Below are positions 6,895 to 15,300 of a stretch of 17,247 nt of DNA, in pieces; position 1 is the first letter of the stretch, and each line of letters opens with the position of its first letter. Origin of the DNA: PALSA-1006 sp964532405 (GTDB lineage: Bacteria; Pseudomonadota; Gammaproteobacteria; Burkholderiales; Gallionellaceae); the NCBI GenBank assembly GCA_964532405.1, contig CAZHIC010000044.1:1-17247 (forward strand). Reading direction: 5' to 3'. Position numbers and translations under genes: made by a program. The notes under the pieces were generated by a model. The model was not told the DNA's origin, did no database searches, and saw only the letters and a program-made list of their open reading frames with translations.

Positions 6895-7621
6895 CTGTAG
6901 TTATTTGCGACACTTCTTTGTTCAATTTCGGTGCGGCTGGTATCAGTTTTCCGACCAGCCCCTTGTTCCATTGCGGCTTGATCAGGCGCATGCCCGGCAC
7001 GCGTTTCACCGCTTGCAGGTAGTACACACCGCCGCACACCGCCCACCAGCGGTCGCCAGCGGGCTCCATGAAATGGCAGCGTTGCAACCATTTCGGGCTG
7101 ATCATCGGCGGCGCATAACAGGCGAAACGTCCGCCGACGATCTCAAACCCCAATAAAGCCAACCAGTCTTTCAGGCGCGACAAGGTAATGAAATCGCCGC
7201 ACCACGGATAGCCCGTCTTGGAACCGAGTGCGCGGCGCGCGCCCCACAAACTGCGCGGATTGAAACCGCTGATGATGACGTTGCCCTCCGGGCGCAGCAC
7301 GCGCTCGATCTCGCGCAATATCTGGTGCGGGTTTTTATGAAATTCCAGCACATGCGGCAACAGCGCCAAGTCCACGCTGCCCGATTCGAGCGGTAACTCT
7401 TCCGGCTCCACCAGCACCTGCGCGCCCGCCTCGCTCGCCGCCGTGAAACGCAAAGGCATGCGGCTGGCGCGCAAAAGCTCATGTTGTGGCAACCCCAATT
7501 GCAACGCGTTAAAACCAAAAATATCCGTTACACTACGGTCGAAATAGTCGTGTTCGCGCGCCAGCAGATATTTGCCCTGCGGCGTGGTGAGCCACTCAGC
7601 CAGCGAGTTAGCGGTAGGCAT
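6887..7621 (-). CDS. YafS-like SAM-dependent methyltransferase
   Basis: The 244-residue protein resembles the class I methyltransferase encoded next to gloB and rnhA in many proteobacteria (YafS in E. coli). The N-terminus YFDRSVTDIFGFNALQLGLP is typical of this group. A canonical GxGxG motif I is not obvious; the clearest methyltransferase part is the post-motif I region SGSVDLALLPHVLEF, then EIERVLRPEGNVIISGFNP. The substrate is unknown. It overlaps rnhA by eight bases at its 3' end and is divergent from gloB across 35 bases. Confidence 0.85.
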   Translation of the reverse strand: MPTANSLAEWLTTPQGKYLLAREHDYFDRSVTDIFGFNALQLGLPQHELLRASRMPLRFTAASEAGAQVLVEPEELPLESGSVDLALLPHVLEFHKNPHQILREIERVLRPEGNVIISGFNPRSLWGARRALGSKTGYPWCGDFITLSRLKDWLALLGFEIVGGRFACYAPPMISPKWLQRCHFMEPAGDRWWAVCGGVYYLQAVKRVPGMRLIKPQWNKGLVGKLIPAAPKLNKEVSQITTDD

Positions 7622-7656
7622 ACGGTGTTATCCGATTCACTTTAATAAAATCCATC
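7622..7656. promoter_or_regulatory. 35-base divergent intergenic region, methyltransferase / gloB
   Basis: The only space between two divergent start codons, so transcription signals for both genes must lie here or overlap the coding ends. It is A/T-rich (TTTAATAAAAT near 7640), which could serve as a -10 element on either strand. No ribosome binding site is apparent before gloB. Confidence 0.35.
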
Positions 7657-8436
7657 ATGCTTGAGATTGTTCCCATTCCGGCCTTAACCGGCACCTATGA
7701 CAATTACATCTGGATCGCGCACGACGGCAAACACGCCATCGTCGTCGATCCGGGCGATGCGACGCCTGTGCTGGCCTATCTGCAAGCGCAGCAACTCAAG
7801 CTGAGCGCCATTCTCATCACTCACCGCCACAACGACCATATCGCCGGCATCCCGAAACTGCTCGAAGTATATAACACCCGGGTGTATGGGCCACGCTCAG
7901 AAATGATACCCGCCATCACCCATCATATCGGCGAAGGCGACAGCATTGAGATTAAAGAGTTAGGGCTGCGTTTCGACATCCTTCACGTTCCCGGCCACCT
8001 GCCGGAACATATCGCCTACATAGGCAACGGCATGCTTTTCTGCGGCGACATCCTGTTCGGCTGCGGTTGCGGCAAGATGTTCGTCGGCACGCCGCAAGAA
8101 TTCCACCATTCCTTGCAACGTTTGGCCGCACTGCCCGCAGAGACAAAAATTTATTGCGCCCACGAATACACCGAGTCCAACATCCGCTTTGCCCTGCTGT
8201 GCGAGCCCGGCAATACCCGACTCCAGCAACGCCAACGCGACGCCCATGCACTGCGCCAGCAAGACCTTCCCACCCTGCCCTCCACCATCGCATTGGAAAA
8301 AGCCACCAACCCTTTTATGCGCTGCGGCGAAGCAGAGATCGTCGCCAACATCATGCGCCACTTCGACCTGCCCACGCCACCAAAGGATGAAGTCGCCGTC
8401 TTTGCCGTACTGCGCGCATGGCGCGACCGTTTTTAG
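7657..8436 (+). CDS. gloB: Hydroxyacylglutathione hydrolase (glyoxalase II)
   Basis: A 259-residue metallo-beta-lactamase-fold enzyme that hydrolyses S-lactoylglutathione to lactate and glutathione in methylglyoxal detoxification. Metal ligands are visible: H56, H58, D60 and H61 in THRHNDH, H114 in the VPGH segment, D131 in FCGDILFG and H169 in YCAHEYT. The early TYDNYIW motif and the C-terminal FAVLRAWRDRF are typical of GloB. The segment GHLPEHI replaces the commoner GHTxGHI, a mild variation that keeps the ligand His. It is the only substantial plus-strand gene in the window and belongs to the conserved gloB-yafS-rnhA-dnaQ neighbourhood. Confidence 0.95.
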   Translation: MLEIVPIPALTGTYDNYIWIAHDGKHAIVVDPGDATPVLAYLQAQQLKLSAILITHRHNDHIAGIPKLLEVYNTRVYGPRSEMIPAITHHIGEGDSIEIKELGLRFDILHVPGHLPEHIAYIGNGMLFCGDILFGCGCGKMFVGTPQEFHHSLQRLAALPAETKIYCAHEYTESNIRFALLCEPGNTRLQQRQRDAHALRQQDLPTLPSTIALEKATNPFMRCGEAEIVANIMRHFDLPTPPKDEVAVFAVLRAWRDRF

Positions 8437-8589
8437 CGCCTCGTTCTGGAGTACTTTCCAATCCTTAAATGAGTATGAACGAAGGATTTTGAATCTGAGT
8501 CAAAGAACTTGGTTCTGATTCGGCCTAGTTGATAGGAGCTGATAGTGGTCCCCTCTGTCAAGACAATCTCAACTTTAGACATCCAGCCC
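8437..8589. other. Gene-free junction between gloB and the truncated ATPase
   Basis: No coding region is recognised. It holds AATCCTT/AAGGATT (8460-8466, 8482-8488) with a 15-base loop followed by TTT, and AGAAC-TTG-GTTCT (8504-8516); either is at best a weak terminator for gloB. The part next to the broken ATPase contains TGGTCCCCTCTGTCAAGACA (8546-8565), which looks like the end of a mobile element, but I cannot name a family. Confidence 0.4.
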
Positions 8590-9465
8590 TCATCCTTGCG
8601 TCACCCCTGCGGTGACGCGGAATTCCAGCACCCCGCGCTCATTCAGCGTGCCCGCGAAAACCGGGTCGCCCGCCGCTTTCATCACCGGGATATTTTCCCC
8701 GGTAATCGGCGCCTGGTTCACCGAGCTGCCGCCCGCTGTAACCACGCCATCCAGCGGAATGTGTTCACCCGGCTTGATGTGTACAGTTTGCCCCACCCCC
8801 ACATCGGATGCCGCCACCTCGCGCCACTCGCCGCTGTCGAGGCGCACTGTCGCGGTCTCCGGGGTCATCGCCATGAGACCGCGAATCGCGTTCTTGGCTC
8901 GCTCCAGAGAAAGCGTTTCGATCAACTCGGCCAGCGCGAACAAGAAGATCACTACCGCCGCTTCCGGCCATTCCCCGATGGCGATTGCGCCGAGCATGGC
9001 GACGCTCATCAGGAAGTTCATGTTGAGAGTGAAGGTCTTGAGCGCGATCCAAGCCTTTTTGAGCGTACTGAAGCCACCGCTGGCGATTGAGAATAGGGCG
9101 AGAGCAATGACGGCAGGCGAGTTTTCCGCTGTTCCTGTCCACGCGAGGATTTCCGCAGCCAGCGCGGCGGTGCCTGACATTGCCATCATCGCCCATATCT
9201 TTCGCGACACCGCTGGCGCATCCGCTTCGCAATGGGAACAGCTGTCCTGCTGTGCTTGCGTCGCAGGAACCGCCTTCATCCCTATTTCACGCAAAGCGTC
9301 GTGGATGGGTTGCTCATCGTCCAGCGTGTGCGTAACGGTAAGGCGGCGCTCCATGAGATTGCACGCTAGCTCGCCGATGCCTTGTACCGATCCGAGACGC
9401 TTGCGAATCAGTGCCTCCTCGGTCGAGCAGTCCATGTCGCGGATGATGAACGTCGAATGCTTCAT
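8590..9465 (-). pseudogene. CadA/ZntA-type heavy-metal P1B ATPase, 3'-truncated
   Basis: About 291 residues of a P1B ATPase remain. The preferred start is ATG 9465 (MKHSTFIIRDMDC), with GGAG nine bases upstream; ATG 9480 would add five residues. An HMA-like domain with the single-Cys motif MDCSTEE (about residues 11-17) is followed by a short linker with CSHCEAD, four hydrophobic segments and the actuator domain. The actuator loop reads TGEN where TGES is usual. The frame stops just after EFRVTAGVTQG. The CPC membrane motif, the phosphorylated DKTGT and the ATP-binding domain are all missing, so transport is impossible. It lies downstream of the efflux genes in the same direction, consistent with a decayed Zn/Cd/Pb exporter. 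A perfect 8-bp inverted repeat (8598-8618) sits at the break. Confidence 0.88.
8598..8618. repeat. 8-bp inverted repeat at the ATPase truncation point
   Basis: GCGTCACC-CCTGC-GGTGACGC, both arms exact. It covers the last codons of the ATPase that still look homologous (VTAGVT), just before the premature TGA. Confidence 0.7.
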
Positions 9466-9480
9466 TGTCTGTATCTCCAT

Positions 9481-9583
9481 TCCCTACGGGTTTGAAAAAA
9501 CCGTGGAGTTCAACTTTTTCTTCCTGTGTTGGCTTACGCGCCACGGCTAACCCGACTAAATAACAACTGGATAACTGCCATTT
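9481..9583 (-). promoter_or_regulatory. Leader of the truncated ATPase, weak dyad
   Basis: Between the His-tailed transporter and the ATPase, minus-strand reading gives CTCCACGG-N10-CCGTAGGG (about 9488-9513), a dyad matching at 6 of 8 positions, just upstream of the start codons. MerR-type regulators bind dyads near CadA-family promoters, but no matching -35/-10 pair is seen, so this is only a possible operator. Confidence 0.22.
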
Positions 9584-10657
9584 TCAATGATGGTGCTGGT
9601 GGTGAGTATCCGGGAAGTGTGGATGTTCATGTGTCAGCGGTTCGTGCCGGTGCTGATGGCGATGTTTGCTGTCGGGTGTTACCGGGTAATCGTGCTGGTG
9701 CTGATGGTGTTCGTCGTGGTTATGCTCGTGGTTATGCTCGTGGTCATGCTCGTGGTCATGCACCATCTCATCGTGGGTGTGTCCGTGCTCATGGTGCTCG
9801 GTTAGGTGTAACCAGATGCCCAATGCCATCAATATGCCAGCCACGAGTAGCGGCAGCGTGACCGACTCTCCCATCAGCAAGGCAAGTAATGCACCGAAAA
9901 ACGGTGCGACCGAGAAGTATGCGCCCGTGCGTGCAGTCCCGAGGTGGCGCAGGCTTACCACGAACAGCGTCAAACTTACCCCGTAGGCAAACAGGCCAAC
10001 TACCATCGCACCTGCCAAATTTGGCAACGTCGGCATTGAAGCACCCAACGAGAAGGCCAAAATCAGATTGACGGAACCAGACACTAAACCTTTCATTGAG
10101 GCAATCCATGTGGCATCGGTGAGCGATACCTTGCGCGTCAGGTTGTTATCGACACCCCATGCGAAGCACGCGCCGAGGACTGCCAGCGTCGGCCACAGCC
10201 CTGCGAAATTCACCTCTCCGGGCCAGCTTAGAACTACCGCGCCTGTCACGATGGCAAGCATACCCAGCGCGATGCGCCGGTCGAAATTTTCTTTGAAAAC
10301 AAACCACGCAAGCAGCGCGGTGAACACGCCTTCAGCATTTAGCAGGAGAGAAGCGCCGGATGCAGGCAACCCTGTCAGCCCGATCATCAGCAGCACGGGG
10401 CCCACAATTCCACCCGCCAGAATCGCCCCAGCAAACCAGGGCAGATCATTCCGTGGAAGGTGAACGGCAGGTGTATGGCTCAGGCGACGATAAAGCGTCA
10501 GCCCAACCCCGGAACCAAGATAGAGCAATCCCGCTAACAGCCACGGATCGACAGCATCAAGCAGCCACTTCGCCAGCGGTGTTCCCGCGCCGAACAACAA
10601 AGCAGCTCCCAGTGCTGCCGGCACGCCCGGTTGGCGAAATCCTTTTTTCCAATTCAT
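9584..10657 (-). CDS. DMT/EamA transporter with long histidine-rich C-terminal tail
   Basis: A 357-residue protein. Residues about 10-285 hold around ten membrane helices in two EamA repeats, for example AALGAALLFGAGTPLAKWLL at the start, PASGASLLLNAEGVFTALLA in the first half and ARTGAYFSVAPFFGALLALL in the second. These are classical drug/metabolite transporter features. Residues 286-357 form a soluble tail with 29 His among 72, in runs such as HDHEHDHEHNHEHNHDEHH. The tail is partly encoded by a 12-bp tandem repeat. His-rich tails in metal transporters bind Zn, Ni, Co or Cu. With the czc genes upstream and a CadA remnant downstream, a metal exporter is the best guess, but DMT proteins move many substrates. 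A weak GGAAAG precedes the start; a 106-base gap separates it from czcC. Confidence 0.85.
   Translation of the reverse strand: MNWKKGFRQPGVPAALGAALLFGAGTPLAKWLLDAVDPWLLAGLLYLGSGVGLTLYRRLSHTPAVHLPRNDLPWFAGAILAGGIVGPVLLMIGLTGLPASGASLLLNAEGVFTALLAWFVFKENFDRRIALGMLAIVTGAVVLSWPGEVNFAGLWPTLAVLGACFAWGVDNNLTRKVSLTDATWIASMKGLVSGSVNLILAFSLGASMPTLPNLAGAMVVGLFAYGVSLTLFVVSLRHLGTARTGAYFSVAPFFGALLALLMGESVTLPLLVAGILMALGIWLHLTEHHEHGHTHDEMVHDHEHDHEHNHEHNHDEHHQHQHDYPVTPDSKHRHQHRHEPLTHEHPHFPDTHHQHHH
9717..9765. repeat. 12-bp tandem repeat in the His-rich tail
   Basis: About four units of TGGTTATGCTCG / TGGTCATGCTCG in plus-strand reading, which encode His-Glu-His-(Asp/Asn) repeats on the minus strand. Slippage at this array could change the number of His residues without shifting frame. 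Confidence 0.7.
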
Positions 10658-10763
10658 TTTGTCAGCTTTCCAACAATGACAGGCTCAACAAACGATAACG
10701 CCCTTGCTTCTGTACTGCCGTGCGTATTTCCATGAAATTAAATGCATGGATAGATCGTACGTT

Positions 10764-12056
10764 TTAATAATGATTGGCATGATGTTCGTCTTCATTATCC
10801 AGTGCCCACAGTTGATGCGCATCCAACAGCAAGCGATAGCGCGCTTCGTTGGCATCGAGTTGCGCGAGGTTTTCCGCCAACGAAGATTCCAGCGCGAAGC
10901 GGCGCGCGATGAGGCTGTCCGACAGACTGCTTTCGCCCAGGCTATAAGCTTTGCCTACCAGTTCGGTATTGCTGCGGATCGCCTGTGCCGCCTCGTGCGC
11001 CTGTTGCCAGGTGGCGAAGCTGCTCACCGCTTGAGTATGCGCGGCGTAGATGTCGCCTTCCAAGCGGCGTTTGACAAAGGCTTCCTGATCGGCGGCGATG
11101 GCGGCTTGCTGCGCAACGCCTTGTGCGGTGGCCACCCGCACGCCGAAGGAGATCGGCACGCTGAGATATACGCTGGACACTTTTTCATTGCCCCCCACCT
11201 CATTCGCATAACGCACCCCGACGGTAGGGTCGGGCAGTTGGTCGGCACGGCTGCGCTGCGCCAGCAGTTGCTGTACGTGGCTTTGCTCTTGCACCATGCC
11301 GAGTTCGTGGTTGTCATTAAAGATGTGCGATTTCCAATAAGCGTAGTCATACTCGACAGCTTGCGGGGTGGCGGGCGGCAATTTTTCCGGCAACTGGATA
11401 GAGGGGAACTGGCGAGCCAAGTCATTGCCGGCGAGTTGCGCGCGTAACTGGGCTTGATGCCATGACACGCCGGCTTGCGCGGCGGCGGCTTGTGCCTGAT
11501 TCAGTTCCAGCCTAGGCGCGTCGCCCGCCTTGACGCGCTTCTCGGCCATTTGCGCCTGTTGCTTGAGGATGTCTACCTGCTGCTGCCACAGTGCGACTTG
11601 GGCTTGCTCGCGTTGCCATGCGAACCACAGATGCAACAGGACGCGCCCGGCTTCGTGACGCGCATCACCGAGTGCATATTCGGCGCGTACGACACTGGCC
11701 GCGCCGATGTCTTCATCGATGCCCACCTTATTGAACAGGCGCAATGGTCGTTCCAGCGCGACATCCCATTCCTTCAGGTTTTGCCCGGTGCTGACGATGT
11801 CGCGTTGCCCCGCACCGGCGCGCAGATTGAACTCGTAATTGCCGCTGTTCCACTTGCGCTGGTTGGCGTGTTCCATTTTCAGGCTGCTGGTGGCGTTCAG
11901 CACCAGCAGATGATTGCCCAACGCGCTTTCGACTTGCGCCGGTGGCGGCAGGTCGGGACGATTCATTTCTTCGGCGGCCGCAAAGCTGCCGAACAAAGCC
12001 AGTCCCAACAGACTGCTTCCTGCGCCCCACATTCCATTCGCTATTCTCCGTTTCAT
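10764..12056 (-). CDS. czcC: Outer-membrane factor of the metal efflux pump (CzcC/TolC type)
   Basis: The ATG at 12056 gives 430 residues and a normal signal peptide (MKRRIANGMWGAGSSLLGLA to about residue 27). It is preceded by GGGAGG and overlaps the DUF3240 stop as ATGA. The upstream in-frame start at 12092 is not preferred. The mature protein has the OEP repeat layout of TolC channels: long Gln/Ala-rich helices (AQMAEKRVKAGDAPRLELNQ, then LGESSLSDSLIARRFALESS) separated by beta-strand segments. It should form the trimeric outer-membrane exit for the CzcA/CzcB complex. The C-terminus DNEDEHHANHY is acidic and His-rich, perhaps a metal-binding tail. It is the last of four overlapping genes, whereas czcC stands before czcB and czcA in the classic Cupriavidus order. 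Confidence 0.9.
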   Translation of the reverse strand: MKRRIANGMWGAGSSLLGLALFGSFAAAEEMNRPDLPPPAQVESALGNHLLVLNATSSLKMEHANQRKWNSGNYEFNLRAGAGQRDIVSTGQNLKEWDVALERPLRLFNKVGIDEDIGAASVVRAEYALGDARHEAGRVLLHLWFAWQREQAQVALWQQQVDILKQQAQMAEKRVKAGDAPRLELNQAQAAAAQAGVSWHQAQLRAQLAGNDLARQFPSIQLPEKLPPATPQAVEYDYAYWKSHIFNDNHELGMVQEQSHVQQLLAQRSRADQLPDPTVGVRYANEVGGNEKVSSVYLSVPISFGVRVATAQGVAQQAAIAADQEAFVKRRLEGDIYAAHTQAVSSFATWQQAHEAAQAIRSNTELVGKAYSLGESSLSDSLIARRFALESSLAENLAQLDANEARYRLLLDAHQLWALDNEDEHHANHY

Positions 12057-12364
12057 GCCAGCCTCCCGAATTCGATCACCGGCGTTATCCAATAACTTAT
12101 CTCCGGATTGTTTTCCTCACGCTTGAGATGCGCAATCAGAGCGTGCGCATCATCCAGATTCATCACGGCTTGGATTTGCACGCGATGCGAGCGTCCGCGC
12201 ACTTGTTCGATCATGCTCGACAGAAGCTCATTTTGGCTGCCACCTTCCAGGTTGAGCATGGAGAAGCCACGCACCCATTCGGGATGTTGCAGCAGGTGAT
12301 CTATCAGCCGTTCTTCCAGTGAGCGGTGGCAGACCAGCGTCAAACAGCAATTCATTTCTTTCAT
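12053..12364 (-). CDS. DUF3240 family small protein inside the efflux operon
   Basis: A 103-residue cytoplasmic protein with no signal peptide: MKEMNCCLTLVCHRSLEERL, then HPEWVRGFSMLNLEGG, RSHRVQIQAVMNLDDAHALI and a C-terminal YWITPVIEFGRLA. I recognise DUF3240, recalled to have a PII-like alternating alpha/beta fold. Its ATG (12364) overlaps the czcA stop as ATGA and its TGA overlaps the czcC ATG in the same way, so it is made in step with the pump. The alternative start Met4 is possible. Two adjacent Cys (C6, C7), C12 and several His could touch metal, but no established binding motif is seen. Role unknown; a sensor or regulator of the pump is inference. Confidence 0.82.
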   Translation of the reverse strand: MKEMNCCLTLVCHRSLEERLIDHLLQHPEWVRGFSMLNLEGGSQNELLSSMIEQVRGRSHRVQIQAVMNLDDAHALIAHLKREENNPEISYWITPVIEFGRLA

Positions 12365-15300
12365 TTGGCTTCCCTCACATTTTTTAGTCCGAAGCGGCGG
12401 TACAGGATGGGCAGCATGATCAGCGTCAATAACGTCGAGCTGACCAATCCACCTATCACGACAATGGCGAGCGGTTTCTGAATTTCGGAGCCGGAGCCGC
12501 TGGCAAACAGCAGCGGCAACAACCCCAAAGCGGTGATGCTGGCCGTCATCAGCACCGGGCGCAGGCGACGCTTCGCGCCTTCGAACACGACCTGCGTGAC
12601 GTCCATCCCTTCGGCGTGCAACTGGTTGAAGTAGGACACCATCACCACGCCGTTGAGCACCGCGATGCCCAGCAGCGCGATGAAGCCGACCGAGGCGGGA
12701 ACGGACATATATTCGCCGCTGAGCCACAACGCCAGGATGCCGCCGATCAGCGCAAACGGGATGTTGGTGAGCACCAAAGCGGCCTGCCTCACGGAACCGA
12801 ACGTGGCGAACAACAGCATGAAGATCATGCCCAGCGCCACCGGAATGACTAAGGTGAGCCGCGCCGCCGCGCGTTGTTGGTTTTCGAACTCCCCCCCCCA
12901 GGTCAGGCGATAACCTTCCGGCAGTTTGATTTGCGCGGCGACGGCGGCTTTGGCTTCCGCAACGAAACCCACCAAATCGCGCGCGTGCACATTGCTTCGC
13001 ACCACCACCATGCGCTGGCCGTTTTCCCGACCTACTTTCACCGGACCATCCACGCGCTCCAGCTTGGCGACCGCCGACAGCGGCGCGCTTTGTCCGTTGG
13101 GCAAGGGCAGGGTGAGCGCGGCAAACAGCGCGGGAGAGCGTTGAATGTCGCTTGACCCACGCATGACCAGCGGGGTGCGCCGCCCGTCTTCAATCACGAT
13201 GCCGAGTTGCTGGCCTTCGATCTGGCTGCGCAGGGTGGTGCCGATGTCGTCCACGCTCAAACCCAAACGGCCTGCCGCGAGGCGGTCTATCGCCACGCGG
13301 TAATATTGCACACCGCTATTTTCCGTGGTGTACACATCTTGGCTGCCTTTGATGCCTTTCAGCACCTTGACCATATGTCCGGCGGTCTCGTTGAGCTTGT
13401 TCAGGTCTGTGCCGAAAATTTTGATCACCACATCGCCGCGTGCGCCGGTGATCATTTCCGAGACGCGCATGGCGATGGGCTGGGTGAAGCTGTAAGAAAT
13501 ACCCGACAGTTGATCCAGTACCTTGCGCAACTCCCCTAACAGCCATTCCTTGTTTGGCTCACGCCATTCTTTCATGGGTTTTAGTATCAGATAGGTGTCG
13601 GTCTGGTTAAGCCCCATCGGGTCCAAGCCCAACTCATCGGAACCGGCGCGCGCCACAATGCCTTTGACTTCCGGTATCTGGCTCATGATCGCCTGCTGTA
13701 TTTTCAAATCCAGCGCGACGGTTTGTTCGAGACTGACGGAGGGTAGTTTCTCGATGCCGACGATGAGGTCTCCCTCGTCCATTTCCGGCATGAAGGTCTT
13801 GCCAATCTGGGTGTACACCGCAGCGGTGACAAGCAGCATGGCCAGCGCACCGATGATCACGACGCGTTCTTTGTTCAAGGCGCGTTGCAGCAGCGGCGCG
13901 TAAATACCCATCGCCTTGCGCACCAGCCACGGTTCATCGTGACTGACTTTCTTGAGCAAGTAGGAAGCGAGCATCGGCACCACGGTCAGCGACAGCAGCA
14001 GCGATGCGGCCAGCGCGAACACAATGGTCAGTGCCACCGGAATGAATAACTTGCCTTCCAGCCCTTGCAAGGTGAGCAACGGCAAGAACACGATGATGAT
14101 GATGGCGACTCCGGCGGCAACGGGTGTGATCACTTCTTTCACCGCGCGGAAAACGATATGCAAATGCGACAACTTCCCGGTATTTTTATCGTGCGCCAGA
14201 TGCGACTCGATGTTTTCTACCACCACCACCGCCGCGTCCACCAGCATACCGATGGCGATGGCCAGCCCGCCCAGGCTCATCAGGTTGGCGGACATGCCGA
14301 ACTGCTGCATGAGAATGAAAGTGCACAACATGGCGAGCGGCAGGGTAATCGCCACCACGATGGCTCCGCGCAGGTTGCCGAGGAACAACACCAGCAAAAT
14401 AACGACCAGCACGATGGCTTCGGTGATGGCTTCGGAGACGGTGCCGACCGCGCGTTCCACTAGGCTACCGCGATCATAAAACACCTTGGTAGTGACGCCT
14501 TGCGGCAGCGTGGGCGCGAGTTCCTGCAATTTGGCTTTTACTGTGGCGACGACTTTTTGCGCATTCGCGCCGCGCAGTGCGAGCACTAATCCTTGCACCG
14601 CTTCGCCCTTGCCGTCCTTGGTCACAACACCATAACGAGTCAGGCTGCCGATGCGCACTTGCGCCACATCACTGACCCGGATCGGGTTGCTGCCCGGGCT
14701 GGCGATGACAATGTCGCGCACGTCTTGTAGACTTTTAATGTTGCCTTCGGTGCGCACCAACAGCGCCTCTTCACCGTCGCTGAGGCGTCCCGCGCCATCG
14801 TTACGGTTGTTGGCTTGGATGGCTTGTTGCAGCATGGCAGAAGAAATGCCGTGCAGGGCGAGGGCATGGTGATCGGGCACGACCTCAAAGGTGCGCACCA
14901 ATCCGCCCAGCGAATTGACATCGGCCACGCCGGGCAGGGTACGCAAGGCGGGCCGGATCACCCAATCCAGAAGGGTACGGCGCTCCTGCAGGGAAAAATG
15001 CTCGCCTTCCACGGTAAACATGAGCACTTCACCGAGCGGCGTGGTGATCGGCGCCAGTCCGCCGGTGGCATTGGTCGGCAGATCACGTTGCGCGTTATTC
15101 AGGCGTTCCGCGACTTGCTGGCGCGCCCAGTAGATGTCGGTTCCCTCGTTAAAATTGAGGGTGATGTCGGCAAGGGCATACTTTGCGGTGGAGCGCAGAA
15201 TCTCCTGGTTAGGGATACCGAGCATCTCCAGTTCGATGGGGGCGACGATGCGCGCTTCGATTTCCTCCGGCGTCATGCCCGGCGCCTTCATGATGATCTT

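Noticed and set aside
8612..9550. 312-residue plus-strand open frame opposite the truncated ATPase
   Set aside because: The minus strand has unmistakable HMA and actuator motifs; the plus-strand product shows no family pattern.
9717..9765. CRISPR-like array from regular 12-bp repeats
   Set aside because: Units are contiguous, in frame and encode His-Glu-His-Asp within a transporter tail; there are no spacers.
12365..12727. Longer version of the DUF3240 protein
   Set aside because: The extra N-terminal part is an Arg-rich out-of-frame reading of czcA; the ATGA overlap start at 12364 is clearly preferable.
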